NCBI GenBank assembly: GCA_937873445.1
Contig: CALMWF010000020.1
Span: forward strand, 1 to 36,581
DNA length: 36,581 bases
Direction: 5' to 3'
Source of the DNA: an uncultured Alphaproteobacteria bacterium
GTDB lineage: Bacteria > Pseudomonadota > Alphaproteobacteria > Rhizobiales > Aestuariivirgaceae
Shown piece by piece: positions 19,055 through 28,847 of this stretch. A program made the position numbers and the translations under genes. The notes under the pieces were generated by a model. That model was not told the DNA's origin. It searched no databases and saw only the letters and a program-made list of their open reading frames with translations. Numbering within the stretch: the first letter of the stretch is position 1; each line of letters starts with the position of its first letter.

Positions 19055-20200
19055 ATGACCCACCGTCTTATTGAACAGTTCCGCCGCCGCCATGGCGTGC
19101 AGCCCGCCGTAAGCCGCGCCCCCGGCCGGGTCAATCTCATCGGCGAGCACACCGATTACAATGGCGGCTTCGTCATGCCCGCGGCCCTGGAATTTGCCAC
19201 CTGGGCCGCCGCCGCCCCGCGCCCCAACCGCAGCCTCTGCATCCATTCCACCCTGAATGATGACGAGGTGACGGTTGACCTCGACCATCTTCCGGCCCGG
19301 CGCGGCCACTGGAGTGATTACGTCATCGGTGTTGCCGTCATGCTGCAACGGGCGGGGTATAGTCTGTGCGGCACCAACCTGATGATTTCCTCCACCGTGC
19401 CGGTGGGATCGGGCCTCAGCTCTTCGGCGGCACTGGAAGTGGCCACCGGCCATGCGCTGGTCCATGCGGCGGGTGGAAAAATCGACCCCGTGGCACTGGC
19501 AAAGATCGGCCAGCAGGCTGAAAATGACTTCGTCGGCATGCGCTGTGGCATCATGGATCAGTATATTTCCGCCTGCGGCCGTGAGGGTGCGGCCCTGCTC
19601 ATCGATTGCCGCAGTCTGGCGGCGCGCCCCGTCACCGTGCCGGACCGTGCCGCCCTCGTGGTCATCGACAGCAAGGTGCGCCACCAACATGCGGGTGGTG
19701 AATATAATCTGCGCCGTCAGGCCTGCGAGGAAGGCGTGGCGCGGTTGCTGCCGGTGCTGCCCGGCATCAGCCAGTTGCGGGATGTGTCGGTGACGGATCT
19801 TGAGCGCCATGGCGGCCTGCTGCCGGACATGATCTTCCGCCGCTGCCGCCATATCGTGACCGAAAACCAGCGCGTTCTGGATGGCGAAACGGCATTGAAC
19901 CGGGGCGATGGGGCAGCCTTTGGCCAGTTGATGCGGCAATCACACAGTTCCATGCGTGATGATTTTGAAATCACCTGTGCCGAGGTTGACCTGCTGGCCG
20001 ATCTTGCCAATGCCGAGGCCTGCTGCCATGGCGCGCGCATGACCGGCGGCGGCTTCGGCGGCTGCGTGGTGGCACTGGTGGCAGCACATGAGGCAGAGGG
20101 TTTTATGAACCGTGTGACCACGGCCTATGCGGAAAGAACGGGACTGAAGCCCATGGCCTTTGCCTGCCATCCGGGTCCGGGCGTGGGGCTGGTGTCATGA
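19055..20200 (+). CDS. galK: Galactokinase
   Basis: 381-aa GHMP-family kinase that makes galactose 1-phosphate. It has the galactokinase signature [19 protein letters not shown] (about 24-42), the phosphate-binding loop [13 protein letters not shown] (about 115-127), the catalytic region CGIMDQYIS with its Asp, and the C-terminal GHMP motif [17 protein letters not shown] lies five bases before the ATG. The stop codon overlaps the galT start (ATGATG), so kinase and transferase are coupled. galE and galM, also needed for the full Leloir route, are not in the window. Confidence 0.95.
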   Translation: MTHRLIEQFRRRHGVQPAVSRAPGRVNLIGEHTDYNGGFVMPAALEFATWAAAAPRPNRSLCIHSTLNDDEVTVDLDHLPARRGHWSDYVIGVAVMLQRAGYSLCGTNLMISSTVPVGSGLSSSAALEVATGHALVHAAGGKIDPVALAKIGQQAENDFVGMRCGIMDQYISACGREGAALLIDCRSLAARPVTVPDRAALVVIDSKVRHQHAGGEYNLRRQACEEGVARLLPVLPGISQLRDVSVTDLERHGGLLPDMIFRRCRHIVTENQRVLDGETALNRGDGAAFGQLMRQSHSSMRDDFEITCAEVDLLADLANAEACCHGARMTGGGFGGCVVALVAAHEAEGFMNRVTTAYAERTGLKPMAFACHPGPGVGLVS

Positions 20201-21243
20201 TGCTGGAAAAACTGCAGGCAACCTCGCACCGCCGTTTCAATCCCCTCACCGGTGAATGGGTCATCGTTTCCCCCCACCGCACCCTCAGGCCCTGGCAGGG
20301 TCAGGAAGAGGAGGTATCTGCGCCCTCTGCCCTGGCCCATGACCCCAAGTGCTATCTCTGCGCCGGCAACATCCGCGCCAATGGCGCGCGCAATCCGGAT
20401 TACACGTCAACCTTCGTCTTCGATAATGACTTTGCCGCGCTGAAACCCGATGCCCCGGAGACACGACTTGATGACGGCCTGTTTGTCGCCGAGGGTGAAT
20501 CCGGCCTGTGCCGCGTCGTCTGTTTTTCACCGCGCCATGACCTGACACTGGCGCGCATGAGCCTGACCGAAATTGCCGCCGTGGTGGACTGCTGGGCGGC
20601 GGAAACGAAGGCGCTCGCTGCCCGCCCGGACATTACCTCGGTGCAGATCTTTGAAAACCGCGGCGAGATCATGGGCTGTTCCAACCCGCACCCCCACGGC
20701 CAGATCTGGGCAAGCCGCCATCTGCCCAATGAGATGGTGAAGGAAGGGGCCCGGCAGCAGGAGTATTTCACCCGTCATGGCCGTCCGCTGCTGACCGACT
20801 ATCTGAAGCGGGAGCTGGAGATCAAGACCCGCATCATCTGCGAGAATGACCACTTCGTGGTGCTGGTGCCGTTCTGGGCGGTGTGGCCCTTTGAAACCCT
20901 GGTGCTGCCGCGCCGCACCGTCTCATCACTGGATGACCTGTCGGCGGCGGAACGCACCGGCCTTGCCGAGGCGCTCTCGGCCATCACCGTGCGCTATGAC
21001 AATCTGTTCTCCGTCTCCTTCCCCTATTCCATGGGCTTTCATCAGCGCCCCATGGATGACAAGCCCCATCCCGAATGGACCCTGCACGGCCATTTCTATC
21101 CGCCGCTGCTGCGCTCGGCCACGGTGAAGAAATTCATGGTGGGCTTTGAAATGCTGGGCGGCCCGCAGCGCGACATCACGCCCGAAGCCGCCGCCGCGTG
21201 CCTGCGCGCCCTGTCCGCCCGGCATTATCTGGAAAGCAGATAA
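20197..21243 (+). CDS. galT: Galactose-1-phosphate uridylyltransferase
   Basis: 348-aa enzyme exchanging UMP between UDP-glucose and galactose 1-phosphate. The N-terminal block [18 protein letters not shown] (11-28) is diagnostic. Zinc ligands C52 and C55 (KCYLCAGN) are present, as is the active-site H-P-H motif (H165-P-H167 in [11 protein letters not shown]), where H167 is the expected nucleophile. Overlaps galK by four bases. Its stop codon directly abuts the araD stop codon on the opposite strand, leaving no room for a terminator. Confidence 0.95.
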   Translation: MMLEKLQATSHRRFNPLTGEWVIVSPHRTLRPWQGQEEEVSAPSALAHDPKCYLCAGNIRANGARNPDYTSTFVFDNDFAALKPDAPETRLDDGLFVAEGESGLCRVVCFSPRHDLTLARMSLTEIAAVVDCWAAETKALAARPDITSVQIFENRGEIMGCSNPHPHGQIWASRHLPNEMVKEGARQQEYFTRHGRPLLTDYLKRELEIKTRIICENDHFVVLVPFWAVWPFETLVLPRRTVSSLDDLSAAERTGLAEALSAITVRYDNLFSVSFPYSMGFHQRPMDDKPHPEWTLHGHFYPPLLRSATVKKFMVGFEMLGGPQRDITPEAAAACLRALSARHYLESR

Positions 21244-21942
21244 TCAGCTCTTGCCCTTCTGGCCGTAATAGGCCCCCGGCCCATGCTTTCGCTTGAAGTG
21301 ACGGGCCAGCAATTCCGGTTCGATGGTGGCAAGACCGGGGCTGAGCGAAAGCGACATCAGCGCCATGTGGGCCACGCATTCCAGCGCCACCGCCACCTCC
21401 ACCGCCTTGGCCACACTGGGTCCCCAGCAGAAGGGCGCATGGCGGTTCACCAGCACCGCGGGAAAATCAGCAGGATCGCGGTTGGCCAGACACTCGACGA
21501 TGACAGTGCCCGTCTCCCACTCATAGGCCCCGGCGATTTCGGCCTCCGTCAGCCTGCGCGTCACCGGCACGTCGCCGTTGAAATAATCGGCATGGGTGGT
21601 GCCGAAGATGGGAATGGCGCGCCCCGCCTGGGCAAAGGCCGTGGCGTGCGACGAATGGGTGTGAACCACGCCGCCAATCTCGGGGAAGGCCAGAAACAGG
21701 CGGCGGTGGGTCGGCGTGTCGGAGGACGGGTTGAGCTTGCCCTCGACGCGCTTGCCCTCCAGATCCATCACCACCATGTCGCGCGGCTTCAGCGCATCAT
21801 AATCCACCCCGCTCGGCTTGATGGCAAAGACGCCCTTGCTCCGATCCACGGCACTGGCATTGCCGAAGGTGAGGTTGATCAGGCCATGGCGCGGCAGCGC
21901 CACATTGGCCTCATAGGCTTCGCGTTTCAGTTCCTTGAACAT
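21244..21942 (-). CDS. araD: L-ribulose-5-phosphate 4-epimerase
   Basis: 232-aa class II aldolase-fold enzyme turning L-ribulose 5-phosphate into D-xylulose 5-phosphate, the last step of the isomerase route for L-arabinose. Zinc ligands are H94 and H96 (VVHTHSSHA) and H168 (NRHAPF), with D75 in NPSSDTPTHR, matching positions 95, 97, 171 and 76 of the E. coli enzyme. The ATG at 21942 follows GGGAGAAGCG; the frame is open to 22074 but that part overlaps araA. Ten bases separate it from araA. Last gene of the regulator-araB-araA-araD operon. Confidence 0.93.
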   Translation of the reverse strand: MFKELKREAYEANVALPRHGLINLTFGNASAVDRSKGVFAIKPSGVDYDALKPRDMVVMDLEGKRVEGKLNPSSDTPTHRRLFLAFPEIGGVVHTHSSHATAFAQAGRAIPIFGTTHADYFNGDVPVTRRLTEAEIAGAYEWETGTVIVECLANRDPADFPAVLVNRHAPFCWGPSVAKAVEVAVALECVAHMALMSLSLSPGLATIEPELLARHFKRKHGPGAYYGQKGKS

Positions 21943-21952
21943 CGCTTCTCCC

Positions 21953-23461
21953 TCAGGCACGGAAGCCATGGGCGAGGTGATAATAGACCTCGTTGTTGCG
22001 CAGATCCTGCCTGAAGGCAGAAACTGTCGTGCCCCGGCCAATGCGGGCCATTTCGATGCCCGCCATGCCGGCAAAATCCTCCAGCATTTCCGTGGTCACA
22101 CTGTAGCTGAAGCCGGAATGATGGGCCCCACCCGCCAGAATCCACGCCGCACAGGCGGTCTTGAAGTCGGGCTCACACTCCCACACCGCCCGCGCCACCG
22201 GCAGCTTCGGCAGATCGGCGTGATCCACCACGCGGATTTCATTCACCACCAGGCGGAAGCGGGTGCCCATGTCGATGAGCGAGGCATTGAGGGCCGCCCC
22301 CTTCTTGCCGTCGAACACCATGCGCACCGGATCGGACTTGCCGCCGATGCCGAGGGGATGGATCTCGACCCGCGGTTTGGCGGCGGCAATGCTGGGGCAG
22401 ATTTCCAGCATATGCGCACCCAGAACCTGCCCGCCCGCAGGCGGCAGATGATAGGTATAGTCCTCCATGAAGGAGGTGCCGCCCGCCAGCCCCTCACCCA
22501 TGACCTTCATGGCGCGCAGCAGGGCGGCAGTCTTCCAGTCGCCCTCGGCGCCGAAACCATAGCCATCGGCCATCAGCCGCTGCACGGCGAGGCCCGGCAA
22601 CTGCTCCAGCCCGGCCAGATCCTCAAAAGTATCGGTGAAGCCCTTGAAGCCGCCCGCCTCGAGAAAGGCGCGCAGGCCCAGTTCCTGCCGGGCGGCATAG
22701 ACCAGCGCGGCATGGCGCTTGCCGCCCTTCTTCAATTCGGGCGCCACCGCATAGAGGCTTTCATAGTCGGCGGCCAGCGCCTCGGCCGCAGCGGGTTTCA
22801 CCGCCTCCACCTGCGCCACCAGCTCGCTCACCCCATAGCCATTGACCGCGAAGCCGAACTTCATTTCGGCCGACACCTTGTCGCCCTCGGTCACGGCCAC
22901 CTGGCGCATATTGTCGCCGAAGCGGCAGAACCGGGCCCCCTGCCAGTCAGCCCAGGCATGGGCGGCGCGCATCCAGGCGCCGATCCTGTCTTCCACCTCC
23001 GGGTCGCTCCAGTGGCCCACCACCACCTTGCGGGCAAGCCCCATGCGGCTGTGCAGAAAACCCGCCTCGCGGTCGCCATGGGCGGCCTGGTTGAGGTTCA
23101 TGAAATCCATGTCGATGCTGGCCCAGGGCAGGTCGCGGTTGAACTGGGTGTGCAGATGCAGGAACGGCTTGCTGAGAAGCGAAAGACCCCTGATCCACAT
23201 TTTCGCCGGCGAGAAAGTGTGCATCCACAGAATGAGACCGGCGCATTCGGCATCGGCATTGGCGGCCATGCACATGCGGGTGATTTCATCCGGCGTGGTG
23301 ACAATGGGCTTCATCACCGTCTTGAGGGGCAGACGCGCACTGGCAGCCAGGGCGCCGGCAATGGTCTGGGCATTGTCGGCCACCTGGGCCAGCGGCCCCG
23401 GGCCATAAAGGTGCTGTGAACCGCAGACAAACCAGATGACGGGGCGGGACAGATTTTTCAT
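21953..23461 (-). CDS. araA: L-arabinose isomerase
   Basis: 502 aa, almost the same length as E. coli AraA. It converts L-arabinose to L-ribulose in the cytosol with a divalent metal. Recognisable blocks are [17 protein letters not shown] at the N-terminus, [27 protein letters not shown], the metal-site region ([23 protein letters not shown]) and [13 protein letters not shown] near the end. The ATG at 23461 (MKNLSRP) has GAGG seven bases upstream; a start at 23497 would overlap araB and add 12 residues. It lies 16 bp after araB. Confidence 0.95.
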   Translation of the reverse strand: MKNLSRPVIWFVCGSQHLYGPGPLAQVADNAQTIAGALAASARLPLKTVMKPIVTTPDEITRMCMAANADAECAGLILWMHTFSPAKMWIRGLSLLSKPFLHLHTQFNRDLPWASIDMDFMNLNQAAHGDREAGFLHSRMGLARKVVVGHWSDPEVEDRIGAWMRAAHAWADWQGARFCRFGDNMRQVAVTEGDKVSAEMKFGFAVNGYGVSELVAQVEAVKPAAAEALAADYESLYAVAPELKKGGKRHAALVYAARQELGLRAFLEAGGFKGFTDTFEDLAGLEQLPGLAVQRLMADGYGFGAEGDWKTAALLRAMKVMGEGLAGGTSFMEDYTYHLPPAGGQVLGAHMLEICPSIAAAKPRVEIHPLGIGGKSDPVRMVFDGKKGAALNASLIDMGTRFRLVVNEIRVVDHADLPKLPVARAVWECEPDFKTACAAWILAGGAHHSGFSYSVTTEMLEDFAGMAGIEMARIGRGTTVSAFRQDLRNNEVYYHLAHGFRA

Positions 23462-23477
23462 GGCAAACCTCGAAGGA

Positions 23478-25142
23478 TTAGGCGCGGCGTTGTTCATATT
23501 TGAGCGCGATGAGATCCTTCATCACGCCGGAGAGATCGGCAGTTCTGGTGACCCCGCCAAAGGCGTCGTGAAGCTGGCGGTAAAGGCCATAGAGCCGGTC
23601 ATAGACGGCCTGGGCCTCGGGCTCCGGGTCATAGCGGGTGGGCGACAGCCGCGTCATCGCGGCCTGGGCCGTGGCAAAATCCGGGTGCGCGCCGGCCAGC
23701 ACGGCCGCCGCCACCGCCGACCCCAGCGCACAGGTCTGGCTCGACCCCGCCACCAGCATGGTGCAGCCCGTCACATCGGCATAGATCTGCATGAGCAGCG
23801 GGTTCTTTTCGGCAATGCCCCCGGCGCAGACAACCCGCGTGATGGGCACGCCAAAACCCTGAATGCGCTCGATGATGGCGCGGGCGCCAAAGGCGGTGGC
23901 CTCCAGCAGGGCGCGGTAGATTTCGGCCCGCGTGGTGTACAGGTCCTGACCCAGAATGAGGCCGGAGAGAAGCTGGTCCACCAATATGGTGCGGTTGCCG
24001 TTGTTCCAGTCAAGGGCGATGAGGCCCGCCGCCCCCGGCCTTTGTGCCGCCGCCTCGGCGGTGAGCGCGGCATGAAGCGCGGCATCACCCTTGCAGACGA
24101 TCTCCACCCACCATTTGAAAATGTCGCCGACCGCCGATTGCCCGGCCTCGATGCCGTGATAGGCGGGCAGAACCGCGCCCGGCACAATGCCGCAGACGCC
24201 GGGAATGTCGGCCACCTTCTTCTCCGCCGGCACCACGCAGATGTCACAGGTGGAAGTGCCGATGACCTTGACCAGCGTGCCCTCGGCAACGCCGCTGCCG
24301 ATGGCGCCGTAATGCACGTCAAACTCGCCCATGGCCACGGCAATGCCGGGCCTGAGGCCAAGCGTTTCCGCCCATGCGGCCGACAGTGCCCCCGCCGGTT
24401 CCAGCGCATCATGGGCCTTGTCATAGAGCCGGTCGCGCAAGGCCGCGAGGTCGGGGTCAAGCCGGGCCAGAAATTCCGTGTCCGGCAGCCCGCCCCACTC
24501 ATCGGAATAGAGCGCCTTGTGACCCGCCGCGCAGATGCCGCGCTTCACCGCCCGCGGGTCATCAATCCCGGCCAGCACCGAGGGCACCCAGTCCGCCAGT
24601 TCCACCCAGGAATGGGCGGCGGCAAACACCTCCGGCGCGCTGGCCCGGCAATGCCAGATCTTCGACCAGAACCATTCCGACGAATAGGTGCCGCCGCATT
24701 TGGCCAGATAGTGCGGGCGCATGTCCTGGGCGAGCCTGGTGATGGCCGAAGCCTCGCGCCAGGCGGTGTGGTCCTTCCACAGCCAGCACTGGGCGGCAAG
24801 GTTGTCGCGCCAGCGCGGATCAAGCGCCAGCGGCACATTGCGGGCATCAACCGGAATGGGGCTGGACCCCGTGCTGTCCACACCGATGCCGACAATGAGG
24901 GCCGCATCAAAGCCCGGCCTTTCCTGTGCTGCGGCCAACGCCCCGCGCACGCTCTCCGTCAGGCCAAACAGATAGTCGGCCGGATTCTGCCGGGCCAGAT
25001 GACCGTCCGCCGGGTCGAGCAGGATGCCCTGCGCCCCGGACGGGTAGGGCACCACGCAGCTGCCGAACTCCGCCCCGTCCGCGCACCGCACGATGAGGGC
25101 GCGCACCGAATTGGTGCCGTAATCAAGGCCGAGTGTGAACAT
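23478..25142 (-). CDS. araB: L-ribulokinase
   Basis: 554-aa FGGY-family kinase that phosphorylates L-ribulose. It begins [15 protein letters not shown], the AraB-type ATP-binding opening, and has the FGGY motifs ([13 protein letters not shown] in the middle and [21 protein letters not shown] in the C-terminal lobe). Length agrees with E. coli AraB (566). Its first 20 bases overlap the end of the GntR regulator gene, so it is cotranscribed with it. With araA and araD, this makes a full phosphorylated arabinose pathway feeding the pentose phosphate cycle. Confidence 0.94.
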   Translation of the reverse strand: MFTLGLDYGTNSVRALIVRCADGAEFGSCVVPYPSGAQGILLDPADGHLARQNPADYLFGLTESVRGALAAAQERPGFDAALIVGIGVDSTGSSPIPVDARNVPLALDPRWRDNLAAQCWLWKDHTAWREASAITRLAQDMRPHYLAKCGGTYSSEWFWSKIWHCRASAPEVFAAAHSWVELADWVPSVLAGIDDPRAVKRGICAAGHKALYSDEWGGLPDTEFLARLDPDLAALRDRLYDKAHDALEPAGALSAAWAETLGLRPGIAVAMGEFDVHYGAIGSGVAEGTLVKVIGTSTCDICVVPAEKKVADIPGVCGIVPGAVLPAYHGIEAGQSAVGDIFKWWVEIVCKGDAALHAALTAEAAAQRPGAAGLIALDWNNGNRTILVDQLLSGLILGQDLYTTRAEIYRALLEATAFGARAIIERIQGFGVPITRVVCAGGIAEKNPLLMQIYADVTGCTMLVAGSSQTCALGSAVAAAVLAGAHPDFATAQAAMTRLSPTRYDPEPEAQAVYDRLYGLYRQLHDAFGGVTRTADLSGVMKDLIALKYEQRRA

Positions 25143-25941
25143 GGCTTTTCTGCCTCATGGTCTTGTCTGCCGGTGCGGCGGCGGCCCTGCGCTGCCGGGT
25201 GAAGAAGCGGTGCAGGTCATCCAGCGACTGGTCGAGCAAATCGGTCATGTGCCGTTCGGCAGCCCTGGCCGCACCGCTGCGGATGGCCAGCAACACCGCG
25301 CGGTGGCGGTGCAGGCGTTCCACCTTCATGCCCGCCGCCCCCTGCCAGGTGTATTTGAAGGAAAATTCCAGCGAGGTGTGAATGAGACTGCCAAGCGAGG
25401 TGAGGAAATGGTTGTCGGTGGCTGCCAGAATGGCAAGGTGGAAATCAAGATCGGCGGCGATGAGGTCATGGCCGCCGCTGCGGTGGCGCTCCATGCGTTC
25501 ATAGGCCGCGGCAATGCGGGTAAGGGTCTCGGCGCTGCGGCCCTCGGCAGCCAGGCGCGCCGCCATGGGCTCCACCATCCGGCGCAGCACAAACAGGTCG
25601 CTGACGAATTTCTCGATGGGCGTGGCTTCAAGGTGCCAGGCCAGCACATCGCGGTCCAGCATGTTCCAGCGGTGGCGTGGCGCCACGGTTGACCCCACCT
25701 TGGGCCGGCTGGCGAGCAGGCCCTTGCCGGCCAGTGTCTTGATGGCCTCGCGCACCGCCGTGCGGCTGGCCGAAAAGCTGCGGCCCCATTCCGCTTCTTT
25801 GGGCAGAACCTCGCCCGGCGCATAGGTGCCATCGAGAATGCGGCTGCCAATGGCGCGCGCAATGTCAATCCGTGGCCTCTTGCCCTGGGCGGGTGCGGGC
25901 TTTGACCGGACAGCAGTGGTGCGCGCCGATTTATGTTGCAC
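25123..25941 (-). CDS. GntR-family (FadR/FCD subfamily) regulator of the arabinose unit
   Basis: 272-aa transcription factor. The N-terminal winged helix-turn-helix (about 25-90) contains PKEAEWGRSFSASRTAVREAI, a typical GntR recognition helix region. The C-terminal FCD ligand domain (about 105-250) keeps the metal-site pattern DLDFHLAIL plus later histidines. The start is GTG at 25941 with GGAG ten bases upstream. It is the first gene of the araBAD operon and divergent from the chvE-like gene, with a 25-bp palindrome in the shared 147-bp gap. It most likely senses arabinose or a pathway product and represses both sides. It is not related to AraC or to Bacillus AraR (which has a LacI-type ligand domain). 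Confidence 0.88.
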   Translation of the reverse strand: MQHKSARTTAVRSKPAPAQGKRPRIDIARAIGSRILDGTYAPGEVLPKEAEWGRSFSASRTAVREAIKTLAGKGLLASRPKVGSTVAPRHRWNMLDRDVLAWHLEATPIEKFVSDLFVLRRMVEPMAARLAAEGRSAETLTRIAAAYERMERHRSGGHDLIAADLDFHLAILAATDNHFLTSLGSLIHTSLEFSFKYTWQGAAGMKVERLHRHRAVLLAIRSGAARAAERHMTDLLDQSLDDLHRFFTRQRRAAAAPADKTMRQKSHVHTRP

Positions 25942-25967
25942 TGCGGGAATGCTCCGTGCAGGGGATG

Positions 25968-25992
25968 TGGTTATTTATCATACAAATAACCA
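25968..25992. promoter_or_regulatory. Operator-like palindrome between the GntR-ara and chvE-ggu operons
   Basis: Perfect nine-base arms TGGTTATTT (25968-25976) and AAATAACCA (25984-25992) with a seven-base centre. It overlaps the regulator's own -10 box and directly abuts a possible -35 box (TTGCCC, 25993-25998) of the chvE-like gene, paired with TAAGAA (26016-26021). This is where a repressor could control both directions. Confidence 0.7.
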
Positions 25993-26006
25993 TTGCCCGG
26001 GTGCAA
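25977..26006 (-). promoter_or_regulatory. Promoter of the GntR-araBAD operon
   Basis: Read on the minus strand: TTGCAC (26006-26001), 18-bp spacer, TATGAT (25982-25977). The predicted start near 25970 leaves a leader of about 29 nt before the GTG at 25941. The -10 box lies in the centre of the palindrome, as expected for autorepression. Confidence 0.5.
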
Positions 26007-26088
26007 TAACTCTTCTAAGAATTTCTCTCAGCTGAGGGCCCGCACAGCAATGCCGGGCACCCCACGCGTGCACAGAGGAGGACTATAC

Positions 26089-27156
26089 GTGATTAACCGC
26101 AGACATTTCCTCGCCACCACCGCTGGCATCGCCATTCTGGCCACCGGCGGCATCGCCCTTGCCGCTGACAAGGGCATGATCGGCATCTCCATGCCGACCA
26201 AATCCTCGACCCGCTGGATTTCCGACGGCGAGTCGATGAAGAAGGAGTTCGAAGGCATGGGCTATGCCGTCGACCTTCAGTTTGCCGAAGACGACATTCC
26301 CAACCAGCTTGCCCAGATCGAGAACATGGTGACCAAGGGCGCCAAGGTTCTGATCATCGCCGCCATTGACGGCACCACGCTTTCCGACATTCTCAAGAAG
26401 GCCCATGAAGCGGGCGTCAAGGTCATTGCCTATGACCGCCTTATCCGCCAGTCGGGTGATGTCGACTACTACTCCACCTTCGACAACTTCAAGGTCGGCG
26501 TGCTCCAGGCCGAAAGCCTGGTCAAGGGCCTGAAGGAGCGCTTCCCCGGCGTCAAGCCGTGGAACGTCGAATTGTTCGGCGGCTCGCCGGACGACAACAA
26601 TGCCTTCTTCTTCTATGACGGCGCCATGAGCGTCCTGCAGCCGATGATCGACGCCGGCGAGGTAAAGATCGTGTCCGGCCAGATGGGCATGGACAAGGTT
26701 GGCACGCTGCGCTGGGACGGCGCTGTGGCCCAGGCCCGCATGGATAACCTGCTGTCGGCCAACTACACCGACAAGAAGGTTCATGCCGTGCTCGCGCCCT
26801 ATGACGGCCTGTCGCGCGGCATCATCTCCTCGCTTAAGGGCGTGGGCTATGCGCCGGGTCCGGAAATGCCCATCGTTTCCGGCCAGGACGCTGAAGTGCC
26901 GTCGGTCAAGGGCATGCTCGCCGGTGAGCAGTATTCCACCATCTTCAAGGACACCCGCGAACTCGCCAAGGTGACCGCCCAGATGGTCGATGCGCTCATG
27001 CAGGGCAAGGAACCCACGGTCAACGACACCAAGACCTATGACAACGGCGTCAAGGTCGTGCCGTCCAACCTGCTGGTCCCCTATGTCGTCTACAAGGACG
27101 ACATCCAGAAGCTGCTGGTCGACTCGGGCTACATCAAGGCCGACGACCTGAAGTAA
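26089..27156 (+). CDS. chvE: ChvE-like periplasmic sugar-binding protein
   Basis: 355-aa binding protein for a sugar ABC transporter, of the ChvE/multiple-sugar group (arabinose, galactose, glucose, xylose in characterised members). The start is GTG at 26089, five bases after a near-ideal AGAGGAGGAC. The first 26 residues form a signal with a twin-arginine-like start ([11 protein letters not shown]) and cut near ALA-A-D. The mature part shows [16 protein letters not shown], the periplasmic-binding hallmark [18 protein letters not shown], and VIAYDRLI. Substrate is likely L-arabinose and/or galactose from the neighbouring genes. In Agrobacterium ChvE also feeds virulence signalling; no virulence genes are present here. 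Confidence 0.87.
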   Translation: MINRRHFLATTAGIAILATGGIALAADKGMIGISMPTKSSTRWISDGESMKKEFEGMGYAVDLQFAEDDIPNQLAQIENMVTKGAKVLIIAAIDGTTLSDILKKAHEAGVKVIAYDRLIRQSGDVDYYSTFDNFKVGVLQAESLVKGLKERFPGVKPWNVELFGGSPDDNNAFFFYDGAMSVLQPMIDAGEVKIVSGQMGMDKVGTLRWDGAVAQARMDNLLSANYTDKKVHAVLAPYDGLSRGIISSLKGVGYAPGPEMPIVSGQDAEVPSVKGMLAGEQYSTIFKDTRELAKVTAQMVDALMQGKEPTVNDTKTYDNGVKVVPSNLLVPYVVYKDDIQKLLVDSGYIKADDLK

Positions 27157-27198
27157 GTCTCCCGCTCTCTCCCTGTGGAGAGGCAAGCATCAGGGGTT

Positions 27199-27251
27199 GC
27201 CCAGTCATCCCGGGCCGGTCCATTCTGCAATGGGCCGGCAGGGGACTGGGC
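27199..27251 (+). other. Nested hairpin between chvE-like and gguA
   Basis: Outer arms GCCCAGTC (27199-27206) and GACTGGGC (27244-27251) enclose an 11-bp stem, GCCGGTCCATT (27214-27224) and AATGGGCCGGC (27229-27239), with one G-T pair and loop CTGC. No T-run follows. Such structures between a binding-protein gene and its transporter genes usually protect the upstream mRNA and reduce read-through. Confidence 0.7.
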
Positions 27252-27309
27252 GGCCCTCCCCCGTTCCCGCCCGGCGGGCGGGGCGGCAAGGCTTTGACGG
27301 AGGCAGCGG

Positions 27310-28845
27310 GTGGCCATGCAGCCCATCCTTGAAATGCGCGGCATCACCAAGACGTTTCCCGGCGTGAAGGCGCTGACGGACGTCAATCTCACCATCATGC
27401 CGGCCGAAATCCACGGCGTCGTGGGCGAAAACGGTGCCGGCAAATCCACCCTGATGAAAGTTCTGTCTGGGGTCTATCCGCACGGCACCTACACTGGCGA
27501 CATTGTATTCGAGGGCCAGGCGCGCAGATTCGCCACCATTGGCGACAGCGAAGACACCGGCATCATCATCATTCACCAGGAACTGGCCCTGGTGCCGCTT
27601 CTGTCCATCGCCGAAAACATCTTCCTTGGCCATGAAACCGCAAAGCACGGCGTCATCGACTGGTTCGAGGCCTTTGCCCGCACCAAGGAGCTGCTGAAGA
27701 AGGTGGGGCTGTCCGAGCATCCCAACACCCTCATCACCAATCTCGGCACCGGCAAGCAGCAGCTTGTCGAAATTGCCAAGGCGCTGAACAAGAAGGTGAA
27801 GCTGCTCATTCTCGATGAGCCGACCTCAAGCCTCAATGAAACCGATTCCAACGCCCTGCTGGCCCTGCTCCAGGAATTCCGCGCCCAGGGCATTTCCTCC
27901 ATTCTCATCACCCACAAGCTCAACGAGGTGCTGAAGGTCGCCGACCGCATCACCGTCATCCGCGACGGCAAGACGGTGGACACGCTCGACACCTCCACCG
28001 CCAAGGTCAGCGAAGACCGCATTATCAAGGCCATGGTGGGCCGCGAAATGGTTGACCGCTATCCGGCCCGCACGCCGAAGATCGGCGAAACCATTTTCGA
28101 GATCAGGAACTGGAGCGTCTATCACCCGCAGCATGCTGAGCGGAAGGTGATCAAGAACGTGTCCTTGCATGTGAAGCGCGGCGAGGTGGTGGGCATTGCC
28201 GGTCTCATGGGTTCGGGCCGCACCGAACTGTCTATGTCCATCTTCGGCCGCGCCTATGGCCAGAAGATTACCGGTGAGGCGCTGATCAGCGGCAAGCCGG
28301 CCGATGTCTCCACCATTCCGCGTGCCCTGGAAGCGGGCCTTGCCTATGTCACCGAAGACCGCAAGACCTATGGCCTCGTGCTCATTGACCACATCAAGCA
28401 CAACATCACCCTGGCCAACCTCACCGGCGTTTCCGAGCGCGGAGTGATTGACGATCTGCGTGAACTGGCGGTGGCCAACAAGTATCGCAAGGAACTGGCC
28501 ATCCGCTGTTCCGGTGTCTATCAGGCCACCATCAATCTCTCCGGCGGCAACCAGCAGAAGGTAGTGCTGTCCAAATGGCTGTTCTCCGGCCCCGACATTC
28601 TCATTCTCGATGAGCCGACCCGCGGCATCGACGTCGGCGCCAAGTACGAAATCTACGGAATCATCAACCAGCTGGTCGATGAGGGCAAGGCGGTCATTGT
28701 CATTTCCTCGGAAATGCCGGAACTGCTCGGCATCTCCGACCGCATCTATGTCATGAACGATGGCCGCATGGTGGCCGAAATGCCGGCCCGCGAGGCAACT
28801 CAGGAAAAGATCATGCGGGCCATCATGAAATCATGGGAAGACTGA
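27310..28845 (+). CDS. gguA: Sugar ABC transporter ATP-binding protein (GguA/MmsA type)
   Basis: 511-aa protein with two fused ABC domains, as in RbsA, AraG and GguA. The first has Walker [10 protein letters not shown] (about 39-47), signature [15 protein letters not shown] and Walker [12 protein letters not shown]. The second has a degenerate Walker A ([10 protein letters not shown], with R for K, normal in this family), signature [15 protein letters not shown] and [14 protein letters not shown]. The GTG at 27310 is six bases after GGAGG; an ATG at 27316 would be the alternative. It energises import of the sugar held by the ChvE-like protein and lies 12-14 bases ahead of gguB in practice without a gap. 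Confidence 0.93.
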   Translation: MAMQPILEMRGITKTFPGVKALTDVNLTIMPAEIHGVVGENGAGKSTLMKVLSGVYPHGTYTGDIVFEGQARRFATIGDSEDTGIIIIHQELALVPLLSIAENIFLGHETAKHGVIDWFEAFARTKELLKKVGLSEHPNTLITNLGTGKQQLVEIAKALNKKVKLLILDEPTSSLNETDSNALLALLQEFRAQGISSILITHKLNEVLKVADRITVIRDGKTVDTLDTSTAKVSEDRIIKAMVGREMVDRYPARTPKIGETIFEIRNWSVYHPQHAERKVIKNVSLHVKRGEVVGIAGLMGSGRTELSMSIFGRAYGQKITGEALISGKPADVSTIPRALEAGLAYVTEDRKTYGLVLIDHIKHNITLANLTGVSERGVIDDLRELAVANKYRKELAIRCSGVYQATINLSGGNQQKVVLSKWLFSGPDILILDEPTRGIDVGAKYEIYGIINQLVDEGKAVIVISSEMPELLGISDRIYVMNDGRMVAEMPAREATQEKIMRAIMKSWED

Positions 28846-28847
28846 AC

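Noticed and set aside
23436-25202. 588-codon open frame antisense to araB
   Set aside because: Shadow of the ribulokinase gene; no motif, arginine/glycine/histidine-rich composition.
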